Source: JAEZVV01 sp036652035
GTDB lineage: Bacteria; Pseudomonadota; Gammaproteobacteria; Burkholderiales; Burkholderiaceae_F
Direction of reading: 5' to 3'
DNA: 15,585 bases
Assembly: GCA_036652035.1 (NCBI GenBank)
Contig: JAVVWR010000065.1
Coordinates: 1-15,585, forward strand
Each line of letters opens with the position of its first letter. The first letter of the stretch is position 1. The notes beneath the pieces were generated by a model. The model was not told the origin of the DNA and did not search any database. It worked only from the letters and a program-made list of their open reading frames with translations. Made by a program: the position numbers and the translations under genes. Shown here piece after piece: positions 6,109 to 15,513 of the stretch.

Positions 6109-9100
6109 TCAGGCGACCCAGCGGCGCGCGTTGCGGAACATCCGCATCCACGGGCTGTCCTCGCCCAGGCCCGGCGGCTGCCACGAGTACTCCACCGTGC
6201 GATGCACGCGTTCGGGATGCGGCATCAGGATGGTAAAGCGCCCATCGGCCGTGGTCAGGCCGGTGATGCCTTCGGGCGAACCGTTCGGGTTGAACGGGTA
6301 GACCGAGGTCGGCTGGCCGTGGCTATCGACGTAGCGCACCGCAACCAGGGCGCGAGCCGCGTCCTCGGCCGAGCGGAACACCGCCCTGCCCTCGCCGTGA
6401 GCGTTGACGATCGGCATCGTGCTGCCCGCCATGCCCGCGAGGAAGATCGAGGGCGATTCGTCCACCCGCACCTGGACCAGACGGCCTTCGAACTGCTCGG
6501 AGCGGTTGCGCTCAAAGCGCGGCCAGTGCTGCGCGCCCGGGATCATGGCGTGGAGCTGGCTCATCATCTGGCAGCCGTTGCACACGCCCAGAGCGAAGCT
6601 GTCGTTGCGGCCGAAGAAGGCTGCGAACATCGCCGCGAGCTTGGGGTTGTGAAGAATCGTCTTGGCCCAGCCGCCGCCCGCGCCCAGCACGTCGCCGTAG
6701 CTAAAGCCGCCGCACGCGGCCAGACCCTGGAACTGCGACAGGTCGGCGCGGCCGGCGATCAAGTCGGTCATGTGGACGTCGATCGCGGTAAAGCCGGCGC
6801 GAGTAAAGGCCGCGGCCATCTCGGTCTGGCTGTTGACGCCCTGCTCGCGCAGGATGGCGATCCGCGGCCGAACGCCGCTGGCGATAAAGGGCGCGGCCAC
6901 GTCCTCGCTCGCGTCGAACGTGAGCGCCATACCCAGACCACGGTCGTCGGTCGCGCTGGCGCGAGCGAACTCGGCGTCGGCGCATTCGGGGTTGTCGCGC
7001 AGGCGCGCGATCTGCCACGAGACTTCGCTCCAGATCTGTTGCAGCTCGGCGCGGGCCTTGCTGAACTGCGGCTTGGCGTCGCACCAGAACTCGACCAGGT
7101 CGCGTTCATTGGACTTGCTGGGCTTGCCGATGATGTGGCTGATCGAACCCAGGCCCACGGCGCGCAAGGCGTCCATCACCTCGGTCTTGCGCTCGGCCGG
7201 AATCTGCAGCACGGCGCCCAGTTCCTCGGAGAAGAGCGCCTTCAGAATCAGCTCGTGACGGCGCACCGCCACCTGCTCGGGGCGGATCTTGAAGTCACCC
7301 GCGTCTTGCGCCACCGCGTCCATCGCCAGGACGTCGAGGTTGACGGTCAGACCGCAGTGGCCGGCAAAAGCCATCTCAGTGAGCGTCGCGAACAGGCCGC
7401 CGTCGGAGCGGTCGTGGTAGGCCAGAACGTCGCCGGCGCGAGCCAGGTCGCGCAAGGTGGTGATGAAATCGGCCAGGGCTTGCGGCTGGTCGAGGTCGGG
7501 CGCGTCGTTGCCGATCTGCTGGGTGACTTGAGCCAGGATCGAGGTGCCCATGCGGTTCTTGCCGTGGCCCAGGTCAACCAGGACCAGCAAGGTCTCGCGG
7601 TCGGTGAGCAACTGCGGCGTAAGCGACGCGCGAATGTCGGCGACCGGACCGGCGGCCGAGGCGATCAAGGACACCGGCGCGGAGACCGTCTTGTCCTGCC
7701 CCGCGTCGCTCCAACCCGTCTTCATCGACAGGGAATCCTTGCCCACCGGAACGCTGATGCCGATCGCCTGGCACAGCTCGGAAGCGGCCTGAACCGCGTC
7801 AAACAGCTTGGCGTCTTCGCCCGCCACACCGCAGGCGGCCATCCAGTTGGCCGAGAGCTTGACCCGTTCGAGGTCGATGTCGGCCGCGGCGATGTTGGTC
7901 AGCGCCTCGCCAATCGCCATCCGGCTGGCGGCGGCCGAGTCGATGATCGCGAGCGGCGTGCGCTCGCCCATCGCCATCGCTTCGCCGGCATAGCCTTCGA
8001 ACGACAAAGCGGTGACCGCGCAGTCGGCCACCGGCACCTGCCAGGGGCCGACCATCGGGTCGCGGCAGATCAGGCCGCCGACCGAGCGGTCGCCGATGGT
8101 GATGAGAAAACTCTTGTTGGCCACGGTCGGGTGGCGCAGAACGTCGAGCGCGCAGGTCTCGAGATCGAGCCCGGCGGTTTCAAACTTGGGCAGCGACTGA
8201 GCAACGCGCTTGACGTCGCGGTGCATGCGCGGGGTCTTGCCGAGCAGCACTTCCATCGGCATATCGACCGCCGGCGTTTCCGCGTCGCCGCGAGCGACGA
8301 CCAGTTCACCGTCTTCGGAGATGGCGCCGATCACCGCGTAAATGCAGCGCTCGCGCTTGGCCATCGCGTCGAATTGATCGAAGCGCGCCGGGTCGAGCGC
8401 CACCGCATACCGCTCCTGCGATTCGTTGCACCAGATCTCGAGCGGGCTCATGCCGCTTTCTTCGACCGGAATCTTGCTCAAGTCCATGCGAGCGCCACGG
8501 CCTGACAGGTCGGCCAGTTCCGGCATCGCGTTGGACAGCCCGCCCGCGCCCACGTCGTGGATCGCGAGAATGGGGTTGGCCTCGCCCGCGGCCCAGCAGC
8601 GGTCGATGACCTCTTGCGCGCGGCGCTCCATCTCGGGGTTGCCGCGTTGGACCGAGGCGAAGTCAAGCGCTTCAGTGTTGGCGCCTGCGTCCATCGACGA
8701 GGCCGCGCCGCCACCGACGCCGATCCGCATGCCGGGCCCGCCCAGGGCCACCAGCAGCGTGCCCGGCGGCAGCGCCGCCTTCTGGGTCTGGTCGTCGCGG
8801 ATATTGCCGATGCCGCCCGCGATCATGATCGGCTTGTGATAGCCGTAGCGCTTGCCGGCGACGTTGGCTTCGAAGGTGCGGAAGTACCCCAGGATGTTGG
8901 GGCGGCCGAATTCGTTGTTGAACGCCGCCGCGCCCAAGGGGCCTTCGATCATGATCGCCAGCGCATCCGCGATCCGGCTCGGGTAGCCGTATGGCTGGGC
9001 GGCGGTGCGCCCCGCGGTGACGTCGGAATCGTTCTCCCAGCGCTGTTGGGCGCCGGGGATGCGCAGGTTCGAGACCGAAAAACCGGCCAGGCCGGCCTTG

Positions 9101-10128
9101 GGCTTGGCGCCGCGGCCGGTGGCACCTTCGTCGCGGATCTCGCCGCCCGCGCCAGTCGAGGCGCCGGGGAAAGGCGAGATCGCGGTCGGGTGGTTGTGAG
9201 TCTCGACCTTGAAGACGGTGTGGGTGACTTCGGTCTGCGCCGTAAATTCAGTGCCGACATCACCGCCCACCGAGCGCGGATAAAGGCGGCTCACGGCCTG
9301 GCCTTCCAGCACCGCGGCGTTGTCGTTGTACGCGACGATGGTGCCTTGCGGCGCCGCCTTGTGGGTGTCGCGGATCATGCCAAAGAGCGTCGCATCGCGC
9401 GGCGTGCCGTCGATGGTCCAGCTGGCGTTGAAGATCTTGTGACGGCAGTGCTCGGAGTTGGCCTGGGCGAACATCATCAGTTCGACGTCGGTCGGATCGC
9501 GGCCGGCGCGGCCAAAGGCCTCGACCAGGTAATCGATCTCGTCATCCGATAGCGCCAAGCCCATCTCGCCGTTGGCGCGAGCCAGCGCAGCGCGCCCTTC
9601 GGCCATCAGGGCGACAGTCTGCAGCGGCTTGCCCGGCAGCTCGGCAAACAAGCGCGCCGGTTCGATATCGACCGGCACCAGGCTTTCGGTCATGCGGTCG
9701 TGCAAGACCGCGGCGATCGCCTCGAGCGTCTCGGCCGAAGGCTTGTAAGCGCCGAGCAGGCCCCGCTTGAAGCTGACGGCAAAGCGGGTTCCGCGCTCGA
9801 GGCGTAAGACCGCGTCAAGGCCGCAGTTGTGCGCGATATCGGTGGCCTTGCTGGCCCAGGGGGAAATCGTCCCCAGACGCGGCACGACCAGAAAGCGTGC
9901 GCCATCCCCCTCGTCGGTGGCCGCATCGCCGTAGTCGAGCAAGGCGGCCAGGCGCGCCTGCTCGCTGGCGGCAAGCTCGCGCGAGGCATGAACAAAATGG
10001 ATGTAACGCGCGCCGACCGCTATCGCGGCGGGGTCAATCGCTTGAATGCGAGCCAGAAGGCGAGCTGCGCGAAAGTCGGACAGCGCTCGGGAAGCGTCGA
10101 GCGCGAACATCGAACCGTGTGAGGTCAT
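6109..10128 (-). CDS. purL: Phosphoribosylformylglycinamidine synthase (FGAM synthase, large single-chain PurL)
   Basis: Cytosolic enzyme of de novo purine synthesis: FGAR + glutamine + ATP give FGAM + glutamate + ADP + Pi. At 1339 residues it is the fused form typical of beta- and gammaproteobacteria. Visible in order: an N-terminal PurS-like domain; the first synthetase half with GGDVGTEF (about residue 286) and the VETHNHPTAISPFPGASTG nucleotide-binding segment (about 308); KPIMIAGGIGNIRDDQ; GGPGMRIGVGGGAASSM; HDVGAGGLSNAMPEL; a second pseudo-repeat half; and a C-terminal class I glutaminase from about residue 1086 (RIAILREQGVNSQ). The nucleophile is Cys1183 in GVCNGCQMM, with His1304 and Glu1306 in MPHPERVHR, so the catalytic triad is intact. 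The start is uncertain: neither ATG 10128 nor ATG 10110 has a clear Shine-Dalgarno. A TATAAT box lies upstream. No neighbouring pur genes are present, so it is probably a single-gene unit. Confidence 0.97.
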   Translation of the reverse strand: MTSHGSMFALDASRALSDFRAARLLARIQAIDPAAIAVGARYIHFVHASRELAASEQARLAALLDYGDAATDEGDGARFLVVPRLGTISPWASKATDIAHNCGLDAVLRLERGTRFAVSFKRGLLGAYKPSAETLEAIAAVLHDRMTESLVPVDIEPARLFAELPGKPLQTVALMAEGRAALARANGEMGLALSDDEIDYLVEAFGRAGRDPTDVELMMFAQANSEHCRHKIFNASWTIDGTPRDATLFGMIRDTHKAAPQGTIVAYNDNAAVLEGQAVSRLYPRSVGGDVGTEFTAQTEVTHTVFKVETHNHPTAISPFPGASTGAGGEIRDEGATGRGAKPKAGLAGFSVSNLRIPGAQQRWENDSDVTAGRTAAQPYGYPSRIADALAIMIEGPLGAAAFNNEFGRPNILGYFRTFEANVAGKRYGYHKPIMIAGGIGNIRDDQTQKAALPPGTLLVALGGPGMRIGVGGGAASSMDAGANTEALDFASVQRGNPEMERRAQEVIDRCWAAGEANPILAIHDVGAGGLSNAMPELADLSGRGARMDLSKIPVEESGMSPLEIWCNESQERYAVALDPARFDQFDAMAKRERCIYAVIGAISEDGELVVARGDAETPAVDMPMEVLLGKTPRMHRDVKRVAQSLPKFETAGLDLETCALDVLRHPTVANKSFLITIGDRSVGGLICRDPMVGPWQVPVADCAVTALSFEGYAGEAMAMGERTPLAIIDSAAASRMAIGEALTNIAAADIDLERVKLSANWMAACGVAGEDAKLFDAVQAASELCQAIGISVPVGKDSLSMKTGWSDAGQDKTVSAPVSLIASAAGPVADIRASLTPQLLTDRETLLVLVDLGHGKNRMGTSILAQVTQQIGNDAPDLDQPQALADFITTLRDLARAGDVLAYHDRSDGGLFATLTEMAFAGHCGLTVNLDVLAMDAVAQDAGDFKIRPEQVAVRRHELILKALFSEELGAVLQIPAERKTEVMDALRAVGLGSISHIIGKPSKSNERDLVEFWCDAKPQFSKARAELQQIWSEVSWQIARLRDNPECADAEFARASATDDRGLGMALTFDASEDVAAPFIASGVRPRIAILREQGVNSQTEMAAAFTRAGFTAIDVHMTDLIAGRADLSQFQGLAACGGFSYGDVLGAGGGWAKTILHNPKLAAMFAAFFGRNDSFALGVCNGCQMMSQLHAMIPGAQHWPRFERNRSEQFEGRLVQVRVDESPSIFLAGMAGSTMPIVNAHGEGRAVFRSAEDAARALVAVRYVDSHGQPTSVYPFNPNGSPEGITGLTTADGRFTILMPHPERVHRTVEYSWQPPGLGEDSPWMRMFRNARRWVA

Positions 10129-10184
10129 GGGGCGGGAAGCGCAGGCCGGCGGACACCGCGCGTCGGGGTGAAAGGCAGGCTGCG

Positions 10185-10190
10185 ATTATA
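10185..10190 (-). promoter_or_regulatory. -10 box of a probable purL promoter
   Basis: TATAAT on the minus strand, a perfect sigma-70 -10 hexamer, 57 bp upstream of ATG 10128 and in the 119-bp gap after the HDOD gene. I see no good -35 at 17 bp (ACGGCG occupies that position). It implies that purL is transcribed separately from the gene upstream. Confidence 0.5.
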
Positions 10191-10247
10191 CGAGGCGCGG
10201 GCAGCGCCGCCGTCCGCGCGTTTGCCCCGGGCTGCGCCGCCCCGCCA

Positions 10248-11492
10248 TCAGATCTCGCCGTCGAGCGATTGCGCGGCAGCCAGAGCACGCAGCAAGGCGC
10301 GGTTGCAGTCGCTGACGGGCAGCGCCAGCGCTTCGGTGGCGCGCCGGATTGCGATCGGGTCGCCTCGCTCGATCGCCTCGATCAGCCCCAGGTAGGGGCC
10401 GTGCGGACCTTCGTGCTCGCAGATCGCGTCGGTCACGTTGTCGGAGAGCGCGATCAGCTCGAAGAGTTGAGGGAAAGTCGCGCCGGTAATGCGGTCGAGC
10501 AGCGAAAAGGCGCCGGTGATGAAGAGTTCGTCGCGGGTTTCGTTGTCGGCATCGTCACCCGCGACATATTCAAGAAAGAGTCCGCGGCGGATCGAGGCGT
10601 GAACCAGCGGCGCGGTATTGGCATCCTTGCTCGCCGTGGTCATCAGCAAGGACAGCCAACGCATCATTTTCTTGTAACCCAGCATCATCACCGCGTGCTG
10701 GAAACTCGTGATCTGCACTGACAAGCCAAACGCGGCCGAGTTCACCAGCCGCAGCAGCTTGAAGGCCAGCGCCGGGTCTTGCTTGAGGGCGGCGTCGATG
10801 TCGTTGATGTCAGCGTCATCGCGCACCAGGCGCAGCAAGCGCAGGACCACCGCTTGACCGGGCTGGAGCGCCCGCGGCTGAACCTGGGTGATGTCTTCGA
10901 GCGGCCAGCCGACGCTGGCGGCCGCGCCGCGCTCGTAGCAGGCGTCAACGTCGGCCACGGTCTGCACGCCGCTGATGATGTAGGGCACCCGCCGCGTGAT
11001 GCCGGTGGGCACCGGCAGCATCTGGCCGCTCGAGGTCACCCGGCGATCGTCAGCGATGTGGATCAAGGAATACTCGAAGCACTCGACCAGCGCCGGCGGC
11101 AAGGGCACTTCCGAGCGCCCCCGCAAGACCATGCGCAAGCCCGCGCGCCGCGCCTGCTGCAGCAGTTGCTGCGTGGCCGGATCGCTGAGCGCGGCGCACG
11201 GCACTTCAAGCAGCGCGTTGTGGGGCGATTTCCACTCGAGCAGGCTGGCGTCGAATACGGCATCGAGCGGAGCGACCAGCACCGGAGCGCTGGCCTCGGG
11301 CCAGATCTCGTTGAGCTCGGTCAACATGTCGCCCAGGCGCGGCCGGTCCTGTGGCCGCAACGACAACATGGTCAGGCGGGTGCCCATCGCTTTTCGTCCG
11401 CGATCGATCAAGGGCGAATAGCAGATGGACAAGGAAGACAAGGCCCGCGGCGCGGCAGGGTCGAGCAGGACTTGAAGATCGGGGGTGTTCAT
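10248..11492 (-). CDS. HDOD-domain signalling protein with degenerate EAL-like N-terminal half (YuxH-type)
   Basis: Probable cytosolic regulatory protein of 414 residues. The C-terminal half (from about residue 205) is an HDOD domain: LRLLRLVRDDADINDIDAAL, then QDPALAFKLLRLVNSAAFG, then HAVMMLGYKKMMRWL. These domains resemble HD phosphohydrolases without the metal-binding HD pair and usually act as scaffolds. The N-terminal half has the layout of YuxH-type EAL domains (YSPLIDRGRKAMGTRLTML at residues 25-42), but the position where active enzymes carry E-x-L-x-R holds TRLTM, so c-di-GMP hydrolysis is unlikely. Such proteins are linked to motility, biofilm or stress signalling in other bacteria; here the partner is unknown. 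I start at ATG 11492 because the upstream extension is unlike the family; there is no clear Shine-Dalgarno. It follows the oxoprolinase gene after 109 bp on the same strand, so readthrough is possible. Confidence 0.85.
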   Translation of the reverse strand: MNTPDLQVLLDPAAPRALSSLSICYSPLIDRGRKAMGTRLTMLSLRPQDRPRLGDMLTELNEIWPEASAPVLVAPLDAVFDASLLEWKSPHNALLEVPCAALSDPATQQLLQQARRAGLRMVLRGRSEVPLPPALVECFEYSLIHIADDRRVTSSGQMLPVPTGITRRVPYIISGVQTVADVDACYERGAAASVGWPLEDITQVQPRALQPGQAVVLRLLRLVRDDADINDIDAALKQDPALAFKLLRLVNSAAFGLSVQITSFQHAVMMLGYKKMMRWLSLLMTTASKDANTAPLVHASIRRGLFLEYVAGDDADNETRDELFITGAFSLLDRITGATFPQLFELIALSDNVTDAICEHEGPHGPYLGLIEAIERGDPIAIRRATEALALPVSDCNRALLRALAAAQSLDGEI

Positions 11493-11601
11493 ACCGTGTA
11501 AATCCAGGACTTCTACTGAGTCTATATCGGCATCGCTTGCGCCAACCTGAGCCCGGGCTCGACATGCAGCGGCATCGGAGCAACCCTGCCCCGGCCTCGC
11601 C

Positions 11602-14600
11602 TCACCCCTTGCGGCCAAAACCGCCGCCGCCGGGGGTTTCGATCACGAACACATCGCCCGGCGCCATGGCGGTCGAACCCAGATGGCCGAGCATCTCGCG
11701 GCGACCATCGGCGCGCTCGACCCAGTTGCGGCCGGGCGCGCCGGGCTGTCCGCCGGCGAGCCCGAAAGGCGGCACCACTCGGGCATTGGCGAGAATCGAC
11801 GCCGTCATGGGTTCGAGAAATCGCAAGCGCCGAGTGCCGCCGTTGCCGCCGTGCCAGCGACCGGCGCCACCGGAACCCGCGCGAATCTCATAGCTCTCGA
11901 GCCGAACGGGAAAACGGAACTCGAGCACCTCGGGGTCGGTCAGGCGGGAGTTGGTCATATGGGTCTGGACCACGCTCGCGCCGTCAAAACCTTCCAGGCT
12001 CTGAGCGCCGGCGGCAAGATCGACCACGCCGGCGCCGGCGCCGCCCGAGATCGTTTCGTAATACTGATGACGCTCGTTGCCGAAGGTGAAGTTGTTCATC
12101 GTCGTCTGCGACGCGGCGAGCACCCCGAGCGCGCCGTAGAGCGCATTGGTGATCGCCATGCTGGTTTCGACATTGCCCGCCACCACCGCGCTCGGATATT
12201 CGGGATTGAGCATCGAGCCGCGCGGAATCACGATCTCGATCGGCTTCAAGCAGCCGGAGTTGAGCGGGATCGCGTCCTCGACCAAAGTTCGGAAAACATA
12301 GAGCACCGCCGCTACGCACACCGCTTGTGGCGCGTTGAAATTGTTGGGGAGCTGATTCGAAGTGCCAGTGAAATCGACCTTGGCCGAGCGCGCGGCGCGA
12401 TCGACCGTGATCGCCACCCGGATCACGGCGCCGTTGTCGAGCGGCAGCTCGAAGGCCCCGTTCTTGAGCACCCCGATCACGCGGCGAACGCTTTCCTCGG
12501 CGTTGTCCTGAACGTGGCGCATATAGGCCTGAACCACGTCGAGCCCAAAAGCCTCGACCATGGCCAGCAGTTCTTCGCGGCCCTTTTCGTTGGCGGCGAC
12601 CTGGGCGCGCAGGTCGGCGACATTCTGATCGGGGTTGCGCGCCGGGTGGGCGCCGCTGGCCAGCACTTCTCTCAGTTCGGCCTCTCGCCACCGCGCTGGC
12701 TGCTTTGGCCCCTGGCCGGCGAGGAGCTGGAAGTTGATGAACCGAACCCCCTCCTCGTCCAGGCTGACGGAGAACGGCGGCATCGATCCCGGCGTGATCC
12801 CGCCGATATCGGCGTGGTGCCCCCGGCTGCCGACATAAAAAAGGATCTCGCCGCCAGCGCGATCGAACACCGGGGTGATCACAGTGACATCGGGCAAATG
12901 GGTGCCGCCGTGATACGGGTCGTTGATCACGTAAGCGTCGCCGGGCACCATGCGGCCGGCGTTCTCGCGCATCACAGTCTTGATCGATTCGCTCATCGAG
13001 CCGAGGTGAACCGGCATGTGCGGCGCGTTGGCAATCAGATGGCCAGCGGCGTCAAACAGCGCGCAGGAGAAATCGAGGCGCTCCTTGATATTGACCGAGT
13101 AGGCCGTGGCCTGCAGACGCAGCCCCATCTGCTCGGCAATCGACATGAACAGGTTGTTGAAGATCTCGAGCATCACCGGGTCGGCCTCGGTGCCGATCGC
13201 CCGGCGCCGGGCGCGCGCCTCGACGCGGGTGAGAACCAGGTGATCGAGCGCCGTCACGGCCGCCTGCCAGCCAGGTTCAAGCACGGTGGTGGCGGTGGCT
13301 TCGCTGATGATCGCCGGCCCGCGCATCACGTCACCCGGGCGGGTGTCGGCGCGAACAAAGACCGGGGTGTCGTGCCAGCGACCCTCGCAGAACATTGGAA
13401 CCCGCGCCGCGGGGGCGAGTTCACCCGCGCGCGGGACCGCGCTCACTGCGGCCTCGTCGGCGGCGTCGCCGCGACCCACGGCCTCGACCGACACCGCTTC
13501 GACCACCAGCGAGCGGCCCGCCATCAGGAAGGAGTAGCGCTTGAGGTAATCGGCTTCAAAGCTCGCCTGCATTGCCGCCACCGAACCCGCCGCCACCACC
13601 AGCGCCGAATCCGTGCCCTGGTAGCGCAGATGGACCCGGCGCAAGACCGTGATCCGGGCGGCGGCGATCCCTTGATCGACCAGCTCGCTTGACGCTTCCT
13701 GCGCCAAGCGATCGAGCTCCGCGGTGATCGCGGGCTGATTGGCCGCCGACAGAGCAAGCTCAAGGCTGCGACTGCGCATCGCGGTCTGGTCCGCGAGCCC
13801 CATGCCATAGGCCGACAGCACGCCCGCGAGCGGGTGAGCCAAGACTGTCGTCATGCCAAGCGCGTCGGCGACCCGGCAGGCGTGCTGGCCACCGGCACCG
13901 CCAAAAGTGACGAGCGTGTATTGAGTCACATCGTGCCCGCGCACCACCGAGATCCGCTTGATCGCCTCGGCCATGTTGGCGACCGCAATGTCGATAAAGC
14001 CCTCGGCCACCGATTCGGCACTGCGCGCAATACCCGTGGCAGCTGAGATCTCGGCGGCGAGCGCAGCAAAACGCTCGTGCACCACGGCTGCGTCGAGCGG
14101 TTCATCGGCGGCAGCGCCAAACACGCGCGGGAAAAAGCCCGGCTGAATCTTGCCCAGCATCACATTGGCGTCGGTCACCGCGAGCGGTCCGCCGCGACGG
14201 TACGAGGCCGGGCCCGGATTGGCGCCGGCCGAGTCCGGCCCCACCCGCAGGCGGGCGCCATCGAAATGCAGGATCGACCCGCCGCCTGCGGCCACGGTGT
14301 GGAGACTCATCATCGGCGCACGCATCCGCACGCCCGCGACCTGGGTCTCGAAGGCGCGCTCGCAATCGGCCACGCTCTGCCCGGCGAAGTGGCTGACATC
14401 GGTTGAGGTGCCACCCATGTCGAAACCGATCACGCGGTCAAAGCCCGCCATCCGGCTGATGCGCACCATGCCGACGATGCCGCCGGCCGGGCCCGAGAGG
14501 ATCGCGTCCTTGCCCTCGAAGCGATGAGCATCGGTCAGGCCGCCCGAGCTCTGCATGAAAAGCAGGCGCGTGCCCGGCAACTCGCCCGCCACCTGATCGA

Positions 14601-15288
14601 CGTAGCGCCGCAGAATCGGCGAGAGATAGGCGTCGACCACCGTGGTGTCGCCGCGAGCGACGAACTTCATCAGCGGGCTGACCCGGTGCGAGACCGAGAC
14701 CTGGGTAAAGCCCGCGGCGCGCGCCAGAGCGGCCACGGCGGTTTCATGCTCGGTAAACCGCCAGCCATGCATCAGCACCACCGCGATCGACCGAAAGCCG
14801 GCGGCATGCGCCGCGGCAAGATCCGAGCTCAAACGTTCGCGCTCGAGCGCGCAGACAACCGTGCCATCGGCGCCGACGCGCTCGTCAACTTCGATCACCC
14901 ATGGGTAGAGCAGCTCGGGCAGGACGATATTGCGATCAAAGAGTTGCGGCCGATTCTGATAGGCGATTCGGAGCGCATCGCGAAAACCCCGAGTGACCGC
15001 GAGCACCGTGGGCTCGCCCTTGCGCTCGAGCAGCGCATTGGTCGCCACCGTGGTTCCCATCTTCACCACGCCGATCGCGGCTGTCGGCAGTGGAGCGCCC
15101 ACGGCCACGCCCAGCAAGGCGCGCATGCCGGCAATCGCGGCGTCGCGGTACTGCTCGGGCTTGTCTGACAGCAGCTTGTGCGTCAGCAGGCGTCCATCGG
15201 GGCGGCGCGCCACAATGTCGGTGAAAGTGCCACCGCGGTCGATCCAGAACTGCCAGCCGTCAAGTTTGAGAGAGGAATTCGCTTGCAT
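11602..15288 (-). CDS. 5-oxoprolinase / hydantoinase, HyuA-HyuB fusion (OplAH-type)
   Basis: Cytosolic ATP-dependent amide hydrolase. The best-known member converts 5-oxo-L-proline + ATP + 2 H2O to L-glutamate + ADP + Pi; related enzymes act on N-methylhydantoin or carboxylate acetone and acetophenone, so the substrate is inferred from the fused architecture. The 1228 residues match fused oxoprolinases. The HyuA half (residues 1 to about 700) has the actin-like phosphate loop DRGGTFTDIV (17-26), a second loop GFDMGGTSTDVSHF (about 287-300) and NPGPASYRRGGPLAVTDANVMLGK. The HyuB half begins near 703 (MLEIFNNLFMSIAEQMG) and shows NDPYHGGTHLPDVTVITPVF, GSRGHHADIGGITPGSMPP, GSGGAGRWHGGNGGTRRL and the glycine-rich end ETPGGGGFGRKG. 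The start ATG 15288 is chosen for its AAAGGA 5 nt upstream and because WIDRGGTFTD follows at the usual distance. It is divergent from a putative D-amino-acid dehydrogenase gene. Confidence 0.93.
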   Translation of the reverse strand: MQANSSLKLDGWQFWIDRGGTFTDIVARRPDGRLLTHKLLSDKPEQYRDAAIAGMRALLGVAVGAPLPTAAIGVVKMGTTVATNALLERKGEPTVLAVTRGFRDALRIAYQNRPQLFDRNIVLPELLYPWVIEVDERVGADGTVVCALERERLSSDLAAAHAAGFRSIAVVLMHGWRFTEHETAVAALARAAGFTQVSVSHRVSPLMKFVARGDTTVVDAYLSPILRRYVDQVAGELPGTRLLFMQSSGGLTDAHRFEGKDAILSGPAGGIVGMVRISRMAGFDRVIGFDMGGTSTDVSHFAGQSVADCERAFETQVAGVRMRAPMMSLHTVAAGGGSILHFDGARLRVGPDSAGANPGPASYRRGGPLAVTDANVMLGKIQPGFFPRVFGAAADEPLDAAVVHERFAALAAEISAATGIARSAESVAEGFIDIAVANMAEAIKRISVVRGHDVTQYTLVTFGGAGGQHACRVADALGMTTVLAHPLAGVLSAYGMGLADQTAMRSRSLELALSAANQPAITAELDRLAQEASSELVDQGIAAARITVLRRVHLRYQGTDSALVVAAGSVAAMQASFEADYLKRYSFLMAGRSLVVEAVSVEAVGRGDAADEAAVSAVPRAGELAPAARVPMFCEGRWHDTPVFVRADTRPGDVMRGPAIISEATATTVLEPGWQAAVTALDHLVLTRVEARARRRAIGTEADPVMLEIFNNLFMSIAEQMGLRLQATAYSVNIKERLDFSCALFDAAGHLIANAPHMPVHLGSMSESIKTVMRENAGRMVPGDAYVINDPYHGGTHLPDVTVITPVFDRAGGEILFYVGSRGHHADIGGITPGSMPPFSVSLDEEGVRFINFQLLAGQGPKQPARWREAELREVLASGAHPARNPDQNVADLRAQVAANEKGREELLAMVEAFGLDVVQAYMRHVQDNAEESVRRVIGVLKNGAFELPLDNGAVIRVAITVDRAARSAKVDFTGTSNQLPNNFNAPQAVCVAAVLYVFRTLVEDAIPLNSGCLKPIEIVIPRGSMLNPEYPSAVVAGNVETSMAITNALYGALGVLAASQTTMNNFTFGNERHQYYETISGGAGAGVVDLAAGAQSLEGFDGASVVQTHMTNSRLTDPEVLEFRFPVRLESYEIRAGSGGAGRWHGGNGGTRRLRFLEPMTASILANARVVPPFGLAGGQPGAPGRNWVERADGRREMLGHLGSTAMAPGDVFVIETPGGGGFGRKG

Positions 15289-15293
15289 TCGAG

Positions 15294-15299
15294 TCCTTT
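15294..15299 (-). promoter_or_regulatory. Ribosome binding site deciding the oxoprolinase start
   Basis: AAAGGA on the minus strand, 5 nt before ATG 15288. It rules out a 41-codon upstream extension, which has no resemblance to the family. Confidence 0.7.
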
Positions 15300-15467
15300 C
15301 GATCAAGCCCTTCGGCACGCCAGTGCAGAGTAGCGCATGGCCCAAGCACGGTAATCGCAGCTTGGTCCAGATATCGACACGGACTCTATTGCGCTTTGCT
15401 GGCCGCTTCAAATGGGCGAGAGGCTTGCACCCGTGGTTTCGGGATCGACGCCAATCGCAATTTCTTC

Positions 15468-15495
15468 AAGCGTTTCATTCTGGAATCGAACGCTT
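15468..15495. promoter_or_regulatory. 28-bp imperfect palindrome in the dadA-like promoter (candidate operator)
   Basis: Outer arms AAGCGTT (15468-15474) and AACGCTT (15489-15495) match perfectly. Inner arms ATTC (15477-15480) and GAAT (15483-15486) match on the same axis. Eleven base pairs per half-site are symmetric, with the two-base steps between arms and the TG centre not symmetric. The axis lies about 44 bp upstream of the transcription start expected from the TACAAT box at 15514, so a bound protein would overlap the -35 position. The regulator is unknown. Confidence 0.5.
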
Positions 15496-15513
15496 TTCCG
15501 AGGGCGGCGCAGC

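Noticed and set aside
5150..6184. A 344-codon minus-strand open frame across the autotransporter barrel
   Set aside because: Antisense to the barrel domain and running through the shared terminator into purL; not a plausible gene.
6202..8505. A 767-codon plus-strand open frame antisense to purL
   Set aside because: It is an opening created by high GC and codon bias of purL; the product is a low-complexity Arg/Gly/His/Val/Ala-rich string with no family features, and purL on the other strand is fully conserved.
8557..9552. A 331-codon plus-strand open frame over purL
   Set aside because: Shadow of the conserved purL synthetase region; no ribosome-binding site or domain signature.
11549..11560. 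Perfect 12-bp palindrome GAGCCCGGGCTC between the oxoprolinase and HDOD genes
   Set aside because: It has no loop or T tract for a terminator, and short GC palindromes like this are expected by chance in high-GC DNA.
11683..13692. A 669-codon plus-strand open frame antisense to the oxoprolinase
   Set aside because: Same cause: the opposite strand encodes clear HyuA/HyuB motifs throughout, while this frame yields an Arg/His/Asp/Gly-rich nonsense product.
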